A stretch of 64,000 nt of DNA from an uncultured Lachnospiraceae bacterium (lineage in GTDB: Bacteria > Bacillota > Clostridia > Lachnospirales > Lachnospiraceae), in contig CAJUAA010000009.1 of assembly GCA_910584205.1 (NCBI GenBank), positions 1 through 64,000 of the forward strand. Direction: 5' to 3'. Within the stretch, counting starts at the first letter, position 1, and the number at the start of each line of letters is the position of its first letter. The position numbers and the translations under genes are program-made. Shown here in pieces: positions 16,643-24,753 of the stretch. The notes under the pieces were generated by a model. It saw only the letters and a list, made by a program, of their open reading frames with translations. It was not told the origin of the DNA and did not search any database.

Positions 16643-18679
16643 TTATAAATGTACGGCAACGTAATGAATCTCCAGATCATACGTCCCATCCTGTGACGTG
16701 ATATAGATGACATCGCCGAAACTGACATGGTATCTGAGCCGGCGGCAGACAATGGTGCTGCCGATCATTACTTCTGCTTCGGATTGATGATACAGGATCA
16801 TCCGCCGTCCTTCCTCTGCGATCAGAAAGATCCCGTCCAGTTCAAGCGAATCCACCGTCTTCGGATATTTCTGGAAAAGGTCTCCCACTATGATCTTATT
16901 GTCTCTCACTTTATAGAGCGGAAAGGAAAGAGGCGGAATCTCTTCCTCATGCTCCGGCAGCATGGTAAAATAAGCGTCCAGCTTTCCGCAGAAACGGACA
17001 TCTCTTTTTTCCTCTGCGATCAGATCCGGTTCTGATACGGATACCGTATCCTGCCTCTGCTTTAACCTCCTGAAGACCAGATACCCTGCCGCAGAAAGTA
17101 CGATCAAAACCAGAATCAGCAGCCATCCATACATTTCCCAAAAAGACATCACGGTGATCTGCAGCGGACAGATACAGGTGTCCTCCCCGTCACTGACCGT
17201 CAATACAGCCGACTGTACTCCCGCCTTTACCGGTATGACCCTCAGGATCCCTTCTTCCGTGAGGGAAAGCTCCGCCGCCTCCTGCTCTCCCCCTGTCAGT
17301 GCAAACCGGAGACTGTCATGGTCAGCGTCTTCAAAATACTGCCGAAGGTCAAAGCTGCTCTCTTTTTCATAAGCTTTGCATGTGATTCCAGGCAGAACTC
17401 CGGAAGGCGGACGGTTACTGACCGTTACAGGAACCCGGAAGGTGTATTCCCCCAGTTCGTCGGAAAGGATTCCCGTCATCCCGTACGAGCCTGACCGGTC
17501 TGCCCGTACCGTCCCTCTCAGGATCCCGTCGTCCATCTCCAGAGTATCCTGTCCTTCCAGAAAAGGTCCTTCATTCCCCCCGCATTCCAGTTTCCATTGA
17601 AACCTTTTATAAAACGCCTCGTCTTTTATGACATTTCCGTCTCCGTCTCTGAAACAGATCCAATATGGCGTCGGCTCATTTTTTCGGACTTCTGTCTCCA
17701 TCCGAAAGACCGGTGACAGCTTCCGGTAACTCACCAGAAACATACGGAGATTCTGTTTTTCTGTTGTAGTTACATATACTGCCAGTTCACGGACTGCATC
17801 ATCGATCTGATCCTTTTCAATTTTTCCTACGGCATAATTGGACAGTTTTGTCATAACGATTTCACTGCCGCCGTATTCCAGAAAGGCATCCCCGATCTCC
17901 CGTTCCGAGATCAAAAGTACATCCATCTCATCCAGATAAGGTTCATCCAGCGTACATCGGATCTCCTGTACTCCTCCTGCAAAGATCCCGTTGGAAAATT
18001 CCTGTATTCGATACGCCGCGTCTTTTCCAAGAATTCCATATAAGACGTCAATCAGCTTCTCCGGAACTTCCGCTGTATAATTCTCACCGCCTGTCTGCTC
18101 TGCAATCTCTTTCAACGCTTCTTCATTTCCGTCATACGCCCCGAAAGCGATCGTATAGACCGGAATCTCTTCCCTTCTGCACCGTTCCACGCAGGCTTTC
18201 AGATCTGCATCCGACTCCTCCACAGTCCGGGAAGCGCCATCCATCAAATCCGTTTCCCCATCCGAGATCAGCACAAGCGCTTTTCTGGCGTCCGAATCCG
18301 CAGACATTCTTTCATAAGCCGCAGATAATCCAAGCCCGATATCCGTATCTCCGGTATAAGCTACCTGCCCTATGGCGTCTTTCAGCTGCTGTCTCTGCGC
18401 AGTGTCCGCCATGGGGACAGGGGGTGATGAAAATAAAATGGTATCATTATATGCGACATAACCGATCTCCAGGTTTTCTGCATGAATGGAATCCGCAAAC
18501 GCCTGAACCATATGTACTGCGCTTCTCGACGGATCATTACGTCTCATGGAACCGCTGCAGTCCAGAACAATCATGATCTGGAGACCGGTCCCGCCGCTTT
18601 CAAATTCCTCTGCACATACAGGCTTTGGAAAAGCCAGACAGAAAAACATGCATAAAAACAACAACAGCTTCTTCTTCAT
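16643..18679 (-). CDS. Secreted/membrane VWA protein with C-terminal cytoplasmic FHA-like domain
   Basis: 678 aa. A signal peptide (MKKKLLLFLCMFFCLAFPKP) precedes a von Willebrand A domain with intact MIDAS DCSGS at 40-44, SIHAENLEIGYVAYNDT and VLISDGETDLMDG. Beta-rich Ig-like parts follow (RVPVTVSNRPPSGVLPG), then one membrane helix near 518-543 (WLLILVLIVLSAAGYLVF). Residues 570-678 look like a divergent FHA fold (DNKIIVGDLFQKYP, SFGDVIYITSQDGTYDLEI). The topology places the VWA adhesion module outside and the FHA-like part inside, so it could link surface contact to the cytoplasmic FHA/PP2C machinery (inference). Confidence 0.8.
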   Translation of the reverse strand: MKKKLLLFLCMFFCLAFPKPVCAEEFESGGTGLQIMIVLDCSGSMRRNDPSRSAVHMVQAFADSIHAENLEIGYVAYNDTILFSSPPVPMADTAQRQQLKDAIGQVAYTGDTDIGLGLSAAYERMSADSDARKALVLISDGETDLMDGASRTVEESDADLKACVERCRREEIPVYTIAFGAYDGNEEALKEIAEQTGGENYTAEVPEKLIDVLYGILGKDAAYRIQEFSNGIFAGGVQEIRCTLDEPYLDEMDVLLISEREIGDAFLEYGGSEIVMTKLSNYAVGKIEKDQIDDAVRELAVYVTTTEKQNLRMFLVSYRKLSPVFRMETEVRKNEPTPYWICFRDGDGNVIKDEAFYKRFQWKLECGGNEGPFLEGQDTLEMDDGILRGTVRADRSGSYGMTGILSDELGEYTFRVPVTVSNRPPSGVLPGITCKAYEKESSFDLRQYFEDADHDSLRFALTGGEQEAAELSLTEEGILRVIPVKAGVQSAVLTVSDGEDTCICPLQITVMSFWEMYGWLLILVLIVLSAAGYLVFRRLKQRQDTVSVSEPDLIAEEKRDVRFCGKLDAYFTMLPEHEEEIPPLSFPLYKVRDNKIIVGDLFQKYPKTVDSLELDGIFLIAEEGRRMILYHQSEAEVMIGSTIVCRRLRYHVSFGDVIYITSQDGTYDLEIHYVAVHL

Positions 18680-18700
18680 ATCCGGCCTTTCCTCCCTTCT

Positions 18701-18823
18701 CTACTGCTCTTTCTTCTCAGGTTTTTTCGGCTGACAGATCCCGTATTCCGAAGCTCTGCCATCCGCCCGCTTTGCTGCTCTTCTCGCAACTTCTGCAAGT
18801 AACTCAAGTCCTTTCTTCTTCAT
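18701..18823 (-). CDS. agrD: AgrD-like cyclic autoinducer peptide precursor, 40 aa
   Basis: A small gene that overlaps the agrB stop by 20 bases and starts at an ATG behind a perfect AAGGAGG site. The product has an amphipathic leader (KGLELLAEVARRAAKRADGR), then SEYGIC and the charged tail QPKKPEKKEQ. The S-x-x-G-x-x-QPKxP pattern is that of Clostridia cyclic-lactone autoinducers, in which AgrB cuts before the charged tail. Ring closure could use Ser25 or the Cys30 side chain; which one is not decidable from sequence. It lies between agrB and the VWA gene and is probably co-transcribed with both. Confidence 0.8.
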   Translation of the reverse strand: MKKKGLELLAEVARRAAKRADGRASEYGICQPKKPEKKEQ

Positions 18824-19406
18824 GTCCGATGCCTCCTTCCTTCAGCATATAAAATAAAACCATTATAAATGCACTTAAGATACCCGCCAGAAATGTCTTC
18901 TTCTGCAGATACCAGAAGAGTATTCCCGTCATAAACCAGAACAGATACAGCAAAAAACCGCGCCTTTTAAAGCAGTATTTCTCCTCTGCGGAAAGAGGCC
19001 TGTTTACATGTTCCATGGGCGCTCTTTTCCGAATATAGATTCCCAGAAAAAGCGCTGCTGCGAAAAACAAAAAAAGAACCCCGTTCCCAAGTCTCAAAAA
19101 CAGCCTGGACGCAGCCATCGCCGCGAAACAGGTCATTCCAAACATCAGGAAGCATTTTCCATATGTATTCGCATGATACCCGCCGCAGAAAAAACGGAGA
19201 CTGATAAACACGACGTAGAATCCCCCCATCTCCCATGGGGTTCCATATAATATTCCAATGGAAAGCATGATTATAAAATTGATCATATTGGCCAGCGTAA
19301 TCTGCAGGCCATAGCTGCAGACTTCCAGCTCATCCTCTCTGATTACATGTTCCCTGTACATCCACTCGCACATCAACGATACAATCTGATTCATTTCGCT
19401 TCCCAT
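18804..19406 (-). CDS. agrB: AgrB-like accessory gene regulator peptidase
   Basis: An integral membrane cysteine endopeptidase that processes and cyclises the AgrD peptide. The motif SLRFFCGGYHANTYGKC carries the catalytic His (78) and Cys (85), nearly the same positions as in staphylococcal AgrB, and about five further hydrophobic segments follow. I place the start at 19406 because a promoter -10 lies at 19443-19448, so an ATG at 19451 would fall outside the transcript; an ATG at 19394 is also possible. No agrC or agrA lies nearby, so the receptor must be elsewhere or the peptide has another target. Confidence 0.85.
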   Translation of the reverse strand: MGSEMNQIVSLMCEWMYREHVIREDELEVCSYGLQITLANMINFIIMLSIGILYGTPWEMGGFYVVFISLRFFCGGYHANTYGKCFLMFGMTCFAAMAASRLFLRLGNGVLFLFFAAALFLGIYIRKRAPMEHVNRPLSAEEKYCFKRRGFLLYLFWFMTGILFWYLQKKTFLAGILSAFIMVLFYMLKEGGIGHEEERT

Positions 19407-19442
19407 CTTTCGCCTGTCAAAATATGACGGATTTGGAATAGA

Positions 19443-19470
19443 ATTATACAAATTTCTCTGATTTTTTCAA
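19443..19470 (-). promoter_or_regulatory. Promoter of agrB and probably of the injection cluster
   Basis: On the minus strand TTGAAA (19465-19470) and TATAAT (19443-19448) are separated by 16 bases in an AT-rich stretch, about 37 bases upstream of the agrB ATG. It is the best sigma-A-type promoter upstream of the whole 18-kb gene run, so agrBD and at least the VWA, sheath and Hcp genes may form one transcript. Confidence 0.65.
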
Positions 19471-19589
19471 TGTATTTTGCACAATCCGTCAGGAAACCTT
19501 CAAAATCCGTTTTTGCTTTTTATTCTTCTATCTGTCACCTGGTATTTTCGAAATCAGGAAGCTTTGGTAAACTGATACCAAAACAGCAG

Positions 19590-19646
19590 AAATAAAAACA
19601 GGGATAAAGCCGTAGACCCTTTCATGGTTTTCCCGACTTTATCCCT
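19590..19646 (-). terminator. Terminator of the sigK-like gene
   Basis: A 13-bp stem (AGGGATAAAG-TCG paired with CGGCTTTATCCCT, one G-T pair) with a loop of about 20 bases is followed on the minus strand by GTTTTTATTT. The first arm lies inside the last codons of the sigK-like gene, so the coding end and the terminator overlap. Confidence 0.8.
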
Positions 19647-20227
19647 ATAATAACAGATGGGTAGGATCGTGAGATTCCCAGCCGCTTTGCGATCTCCCGC
19701 TGGGTATATTCCCGGCCGTGATACAGCCCGTAACGCATGATGATTACCTGCCGTTCCCTCTCTGACAAAACATTATCCAGAAGCTCATATACTTTCCTTG
19801 TATCGTCCTTCAGGCCGATCTGCTCCAGCGCGGTCGGCTCTTTGCTCTCCATAATATCCAGAAGCTGAATCTCGTTTCCTTCCTTATCTGTGCCAATGGG
19901 TTCATAATAAGAAGATTCTCTCTGCAGTTTCTTTTTTACCCTCATGTGCATGAGGATCTCGTTTTCCACACATCGTGCGGCATAGGTCGCCAGCTTGCTC
20001 GCCTTTTCATGGTCAAAGGTGTCCACTGCCTTGATGAGCCCGATGGTCCCTATGGAGATCAATTCCTCCATATCGTCCTCCGAAGACTGGTACTTTTTCA
20101 CAATATGGGCTACGAGGCGCAGATTGTATTCTATGAGTATCCGGCGCGCCTCTTCGTCCCCTCCCTTATATCGCACCAGATAATATCTCTCTTCTTCCGC
20201 CGTAAGAGGTTTCGGAAAAGCTTTCAA
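19622..20227 (-). CDS. sigK: SigK-like sporulation sigma factor with altered C-terminus
   Basis: 201 aa. The N-terminus (FPKPLTAEEERYYLVRYKGG) and region 2 (NLRLVAHIVKKY, IGTIGLIKAVDTFDHEKASK, YAARCVENEILM) are typical of sigma-K, the late mother-cell sporulation factor. Region 4 begins normally (LSERERQVIIMRYGLYHGRE, QREIAKRLGISRSY), but the recognition helix, normally SRSYVSRIEKKAL, reads SRSYPSVIIGIKSGKP and stops. No other frame restores the usual ending. DNA binding at -35 is therefore doubtful. The change lies exactly where the terminator stem begins and faces the injection cluster, so an ancient insertion or deletion may have replaced the 3' end. Confidence 0.75.
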   Translation of the reverse strand: MKAFPKPLTAEEERYYLVRYKGGDEEARRILIEYNLRLVAHIVKKYQSSEDDMEELISIGTIGLIKAVDTFDHEKASKLATYAARCVENEILMHMRVKKKLQRESSYYEPIGTDKEGNEIQLLDIMESKEPTALEQIGLKDDTRKVYELLDNVLSERERQVIIMRYGLYHGREYTQREIAKRLGISRSYPSVIIGIKSGKP

Positions 20228-20306
20228 AAAAAGACACCTCAGTGGATATTTAATACATCTTATGTAAAAAATCCACGAAAGTGCCTTTCCACATTATTTT
20301 ATTATT

Positions 20307-21575
20307 CTATGACTCCCGGCGCCGAAGTATGTCCATCGGTTCCGCAGTTTTATCAAGCGTTACCCACAGCGCCTGCCTGGAATGGGGCGCGCTTTCCACA
20401 GGCTCCCACAGGGGCTCCTGTGCCGCCTGGCCTTCCTTTTCCTTTGGCTGCTTTTCGCCCCGGATGCCCTTCACCACGGCTTCGATGTTCCTGCCGTCCG
20501 GCTTCATGATCTCGATGGTCTCGCCCACGGAAAATTTGTTCCGCTGTTCGATCCGGCAGCAGAAGCCGTCCGTCTCCTCGATCATCCCCAGATACGTATA
20601 GTCTTTTACATACGTGTTGCTGTCATAGACCTGGGCGTTCTCATCCGGCTTCCCGTAGAAAAATCCTGTGGTAAACCTCCGGTAGGTGCACGCCGCGATC
20701 TGTTCCAGATACCAGGGCATGTGTTTTTCATACAGAGCCGGATCCTCGGCGTAATCATCCAGCGCCTTCCGATAGGTGCGGGCCACCGTCGCCACATAAA
20801 GCGCGGTCTTCATCCGCCCTTCCACCTTCAGGCTGTCCACTCCCGCCGCGATCAGATCCGGAATATGCTCGATCATGCACAGGTCTTTGGAATTAAAAAT
20901 ATAGGTTCCCCGCTCATTTTCATAAACCGGCATATATTCCCCCGGGCGCGTCTCCTCCACCACCGCGTATTTCCAGCGGCAGGGATGGGTGCAGGCGCCC
21001 TGGTTGGCGTCCCTCCCGGTAAAATAATTGCTGAGCAGGCAGCGTCCGGAATAGGAGATACACATGGCTCCGTGTACAAATGTCTCGATCTCCAGCGTAT
21101 CCGGAACCTGCTCCCGGATCTCCCGGATCTCCGCAAGCGACAGTTCTCTGCCCGTGACCACCCGGGACGCTCCCTGGTCATGCCAGAACCGGAACGTCAG
21201 ATAGTTCACATTGTTCGCCTGAGTGGAGATGTGGATATCGATTCCGGGACACTCCTCCCTGGCGATCAGGAACATCCCCGGATCGGAGATGATCAGCGCA
21301 TCCGGCCCGATCTCCTTCAGCTCCCGGAAATATGCACGGGCGTCCGAAAGATCCCGGTTGTGCGCCAGAATATTCGCCGTCACATACACCTTTGCCTGGC
21401 GGCCATGGGCAAACCGAATGCCCTCCGCCATCTCCTCCATGGAAAAATTTCTGGCTTTTGCCCGGAGGCCGAAGGCTTCTCCGCCGATATAGACCGCATC
21501 TGCGCCGAATACGACCGCCGTCTTCAGCACCTCCAGACTGCCGGCCGGTATTAAAAGCTCCGGATATCTGTTCAT
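20307..21575 (-). CDS. U32 family protein, tRNA wobble-uridine hydroxylation (TrhP-like)
   Basis: 422 aa. U32 'peptidase' signature: ELLIPAGSLEVLKTAVVFGA, ADAVYIGG, HGRQAKVYVTANI, FVHGAMCISYSGRCLLSNYF with its Cys pair, ACTHPCRW and DSLKVEGRMKTALYVA. TrhP/RlhA members carry an iron-sulfur cluster held by these Cys residues and use prephenate to hydroxylate RNA uridines. The neighbour trmR encodes the methyltransferase acting on the resulting 5-hydroxyuridine, so I infer tRNA position 34 ho5U formation. The C-terminal 60 residues are a linker-rich tail ending TAEPMDILRRRES. Confidence 0.9.
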   Translation of the reverse strand: MNRYPELLIPAGSLEVLKTAVVFGADAVYIGGEAFGLRAKARNFSMEEMAEGIRFAHGRQAKVYVTANILAHNRDLSDARAYFRELKEIGPDALIISDPGMFLIAREECPGIDIHISTQANNVNYLTFRFWHDQGASRVVTGRELSLAEIREIREQVPDTLEIETFVHGAMCISYSGRCLLSNYFTGRDANQGACTHPCRWKYAVVEETRPGEYMPVYENERGTYIFNSKDLCMIEHIPDLIAAGVDSLKVEGRMKTALYVATVARTYRKALDDYAEDPALYEKHMPWYLEQIAACTYRRFTTGFFYGKPDENAQVYDSNTYVKDYTYLGMIEETDGFCCRIEQRNKFSVGETIEIMKPDGRNIEAVVKGIRGEKQPKEKEGQAAQEPLWEPVESAPHSRQALWVTLDKTAEPMDILRRRES

Positions 21576-21580
21576 CCTGA

Positions 21581-22240
21581 TTACTCCTCTTTCTCTGTCC
21601 GGTTCCGGACGCTCACGGTCACACCGTCTCCCAGCGGCAGTATGGACGTGGTAAGTTCTCCGCAGTGCGTCAGTTCATGCAGATATTCCCTCATACGGGC
21701 ATGAATCGTGCGGTTCCTGCGCTCCACCGCAAACCGGGATTCTATGATGTCTCCGTCCTGAAGCACATTGTCGGACACCAGAATCCCGCCCGGCTCCAGA
21801 AGGCGGAGTATCTCCGGAAGGTACGAAAGGTACTGTCCTTTCGCCGCATCCATAAAGATAAAATCATAGGAGCCCTCCAGTCTCTGAAGAATCTCCATGG
21901 CGTCCCCTTCCAGCAGCGTGATCTGATCCTCCCTGCCTGCGCGGGCAAAGTTGTCCCGCGCAGCCGGGATTCTTTTTTCATATTTTTCAATCGTTGTGAT
22001 ACGGCATCCTTCCGGGGCATATTCGCTCATCCAGAGAGCGGAAAACCCCACTGCCGTTCCCACTTCCAGTATATGCAGCGGCCTGTACGACACAAGAAGA
22101 AACCGCAGAAAGCTCTGCATCTCCTTACGGATCACCGGCACCCCGGCTTTCAGAGCCTCTGCTTCCAGATCCTGAAGAAACGCCGTACTGCCGGCATCCA
22201 GAGAATTGATATACGTCCGCATCCGTTCTTCCGTAATCAT
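21581..22240 (-). CDS. trmR: O-methyltransferase, tRNA 5-hydroxyuridine methyltransferase TrmR
   Basis: 219 aa, class I SAM fold: HILEVGTAVGFSALWMSEYA (motif I), ITTIEKYEKR, ITLLEGDAME, DFIFMDAAKGQYLSYLPEIL and GGILVSDNVLQDGDI; the metal-binding acidic residues of the catechol OMT-like family are present in the DAAK and DNVL motifs. In Bacillus the equivalent YrrM makes mo5U34 in tRNA. The start overlaps the stop of the MltG-like gene as ATGA, and the U32 gene follows, reproducing the conserved yrrL-yrrM-yrrN/O order. Confidence 0.9.
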   Translation of the reverse strand: MITEERMRTYINSLDAGSTAFLQDLEAEALKAGVPVIRKEMQSFLRFLLVSYRPLHILEVGTAVGFSALWMSEYAPEGCRITTIEKYEKRIPAARDNFARAGREDQITLLEGDAMEILQRLEGSYDFIFMDAAKGQYLSYLPEILRLLEPGGILVSDNVLQDGDIIESRFAVERRNRTIHARMREYLHELTHCGELTTSILPLGDGVTVSVRNRTEKEE

Positions 22241-22614
22241 TTCTCTTCCTCTTCCTCTCCCGACAACGTCTTCATGATCTCCTTGATGGTCATGGACGTA
22301 TTCAGCACATAATTCCCGGGGCGCAGCTTCTCTTCACATTTGTTCAGCTTCAGCTGAATCCGGAAGATCGTCTCATCGCCGATCAGCCCTTTCCGCTCCA
22401 GGAGATGCGCAATCTCCTTCGCGTCCATGTTTTCTGACACCGTCACGCTGATATCCCTGCCCGGCGCCTCCTCCATGGCTCCGTCCGACACGATGCTGTA
22501 GCCATAGATATACGCATATTCTCCGATCTTATAGATACCTGCGATGACCAGGATCACAATCGCGACCCTCAGGACAAACAGTCCTGCTGCCAGCATCACC
22601 TTCTGTGTCTTCAT
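22237..22614 (-). CDS. MltG-like membrane protein lacking the catalytic domain
   Basis: 125 aa. One N-terminal membrane helix (VLRVAIVILVIAGIYKIGEY) is followed by a LysM-like module, VSENMDAKEIAHLLERKGLI and LRPGNYVLNTSMTIKEIMKT, which matches the N-terminal part of endolytic transglycosylase MltG/YceG. The protein then ends in acidic residues; the YceG catalytic domain of about 200 residues with its Glu is missing. Position upstream of trmR equals that of full-length yrrL in Bacillus, so this is a reduced ortholog or a substrate-binding remnant. A regulatory role in the cell wall is possible but not shown. Confidence 0.8.
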   Translation of the reverse strand: MKTQKVMLAAGLFVLRVAIVILVIAGIYKIGEYAYIYGYSIVSDGAMEEAPGRDISVTVSENMDAKEIAHLLERKGLIGDETIFRIQLKLNKCEEKLRPGNYVLNTSMTIKEIMKTLSGEEEEEK

Positions 22615-22626
22615 TGCCCTGTCTCC

Positions 22627-22953
22627 TTATATCATCAAATCTACAGAAGATGTGATCCGGGTATTGATTTCCTGAAGCAGGCGGCACATCCGCAGTTCAT
22701 ACTCCAGATATTCTGATACGATCGGGTTCTCCCGAAATCCTCTGTACTGTTCCTCAAACGCCTCCACCTTTTCGTACAGGTCCTCCGCGTTGCTCTTCTG
22801 AAGTTCATAGTTCTTCCAGCAAAACTCTCTGACTTTGTCCTCGAGCCCTTCTACATCCTTTACCCGTCCCCCAGCTGCCTGAAAGTTTTGATATTCGGCA
22901 CTTTCTTGGATAGCAGCAATAAGTTCTTCTACTTTATCTTTGATTGTATCCAT
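22627..22953 (-). CDS. ylbF: YlbF/YmcA family protein
   Basis: 108 aa, all helical and soluble, with the family features ELIAAIQESAEYQNFQAA, a central variable region and NPIVSEYLEYELRMCRLLQE near the C-terminus. In Bacillus YlbF forms the Y-complex with YmcA and YaaT, which carries iron-sulfur clusters and modulates RNase Y processing and entry into competence, biofilm and sporulation. It lies directly downstream of the RNase J gene, which fits a role in RNA turnover. Which of the family paralogs it matches is not decidable here. Confidence 0.8.
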   Translation of the reverse strand: MDTIKDKVEELIAAIQESAEYQNFQAAGGRVKDVEGLEDKVREFCWKNYELQKSNAEDLYEKVEAFEEQYRGFRENPIVSEYLEYELRMCRLLQEINTRITSSVDLMI

Positions 22954-23019
22954 TTTCTCTCACTTTCATCATTTATCAAATCGAATAGTTGGAAGTTTCT
23001 TCTTACATTCAGATTGCAG

Positions 23020-24684
23020 TTATACCTCCATAATAATGGGAAGGATCATGGGATTCCTTTTGGTCTTTTTACGAATATAATCCCCAAGCGCATCCTTCAT
23101 GACATTTTTCATCTTGCCCCAGTCCGAAATATTGCGGTCCAGGCATTTTTCCACCGCATCGTAAACGACCGCGCGCGCCTGTTCCATCAGATCCTCGGAT
23201 TCTCTGACGTATACAAATCCTCTGGATACGATATCCGGTCCGGACATCAGTGTATTGCTCTTCTTTTCCAGCGTCAGCACGACAATCATGATGCCGTCCT
23301 CCGCCAGGTGCTGGCGGTCTCTCATGACAATGTTGCCCACGTCTCCCACGCCGAGCCCGTCTACGAAAATCGCGCCTGTATGGATCTTGTCCACGACCTG
23401 CGCGCGTTCTGCGTCCATCTCCATCACGTCTCCCGACTGCAGGACAAAGATATGATCCTTCTCGATCCCCAGCTGGTGGGCTATCGCCGCCTGCGCCTTC
23501 AGGTGGCGGTACTCCCCATGGACCGGGATCGCGTATTTGGGATGCACCAGGGAATAGATCAGCTTGATCTCTTCCTGGCAGGCATGCCCGGACACATGCG
23601 CGTCCTGGAAGATCACGTTGGCACCCTTGGCAGACAGTTCATTGATGACCTTTGATACCGCTTTTTCATTTCCCGGTATGGGATTGGAACTGAAGATCAC
23701 CGTGTCTCCCGGCATGATATGCACCTTCCTGTGCAGGTTCTGCGCCATTCTTGACAGAGCGGCCATGGATTCTCCCTGACTGCCCGTCGTAATGAGCACC
23801 GTCGCCTCCGGCGGATAATTGTGAAGCTGCTCGATATCGATCAGTGTATGATCCGGAATCCGGATATACCCCAGCTCCACCGCCGTGGTAATGACATTCA
23901 CCATGCTGCGTCCTTCTACCACCACCTTCTTATTGTGTTTGTATGCGGAATTGATGATCTGCTGCACCCGGTCCACGTTGGAAGCAAAGGTCGCAACGAT
24001 AATGCGGGAATTGCAGTGCTCCGTGAAAAGCGCGTCCATGGTGCGCCCCACGCTTTTCTCCGACATGGTCACGCCCGGGCGCTCCGCATTGGTACTGTCG
24101 CACATCAGCGCCAGCACGCCTTTCTTGCCAATCTCCCCAAACCGCTGCAAATCGATGCTGTCCCCAAAGACCGGTGTATAATCCACCTTGAAATCACCCG
24201 TATGCACCACGATGCCGGCCGGCGAATAGATCGCCAGGGCGGACGCGTCCGCGATACTGTGATTCGTCTTGATGAACTCGATCCGGAACTGTCCCAGATT
24301 GATGGACTGTCCATGCTTCACCACTTTGCGCTTCGTGGTCTTCAGCATATTGTGTTCCTTTAATTTGCCTTCGATCAGGGCGATAGTCAGCTTCGTCGCA
24401 TATACCGGGACGTTGATGTCCTTCAGTATATAGGGCAGCGCCCCGATGTGATCCTCGTGTCCGTGGGTGATCACAAACCCTTTTACCTTACTGAGATTCT
24501 GCTTCAGGTAGGACACATCCGGGATAACCAGATCGATCCCCAGCATGTCGTCCTCCGGAAACGCCAGCCCGCAGTCCACGACAATAATACTGTCTTCGAA
24601 CTCAAAGGCAGTGATGTTCATTCCGATCTGTTCCAGACCGCCCAGCGGAATGATGCGTAGTTTTGAATTGTTCACATTCTTCAA
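23020..24684 (-). CDS. rnj: Ribonuclease J
   Basis: 554 aa from a TTG start at 24684, preceded by CAGGAGG at eight bases; an ATG further upstream (24738) would add 18 residues without family support. It is a beta-CASP metallo-beta-lactamase nuclease: HGHEDH at 74-79 binds two zinc ions, VVHTGDFKVDYTP and MCDSTNAERPG follow, then the beta-CASP region (RIIVATFASNVDRVQQI, ITTGSQGESMAAL) and FQDAHVSGHA with the final His, plus PVHGEYRHLKAQA. RNase J is a 5'-exonuclease and endonuclease in mRNA decay and rRNA maturation. The 554-aa length is normal. Confidence 0.95.
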   Translation of the reverse strand: MKNVNNSKLRIIPLGGLEQIGMNITAFEFEDSIIVVDCGLAFPEDDMLGIDLVIPDVSYLKQNLSKVKGFVITHGHEDHIGALPYILKDINVPVYATKLTIALIEGKLKEHNMLKTTKRKVVKHGQSINLGQFRIEFIKTNHSIADASALAIYSPAGIVVHTGDFKVDYTPVFGDSIDLQRFGEIGKKGVLALMCDSTNAERPGVTMSEKSVGRTMDALFTEHCNSRIIVATFASNVDRVQQIINSAYKHNKKVVVEGRSMVNVITTAVELGYIRIPDHTLIDIEQLHNYPPEATVLITTGSQGESMAALSRMAQNLHRKVHIMPGDTVIFSSNPIPGNEKAVSKVINELSAKGANVIFQDAHVSGHACQEEIKLIYSLVHPKYAIPVHGEYRHLKAQAAIAHQLGIEKDHIFVLQSGDVMEMDAERAQVVDKIHTGAIFVDGLGVGDVGNIVMRDRQHLAEDGIMIVVLTLEKKSNTLMSGPDIVSRGFVYVRESEDLMEQARAVVYDAVEKCLDRNISDWGKMKNVMKDALGDYIRKKTKRNPMILPIIMEV

Positions 24685-24753
24685 ATATATAACCTCCTGT
24701 TTATTCCTGCTGCAGGGCATATCTCTCCGTATCTCCATGCCGCGCGCAGGTAA

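Noticed and set aside
1..19590. A skin-like element with recombinase next to sigK
   Set aside because: No serine or tyrosine recombinase, attachment repeats or phage integrase is visible in the window.
19622..19700. A sequencing frameshift as the cause of the odd sigK end
   Set aside because: Neither of the other two frames after SRSY gives the VSRIEKK ending, so a single indel cannot repair it.
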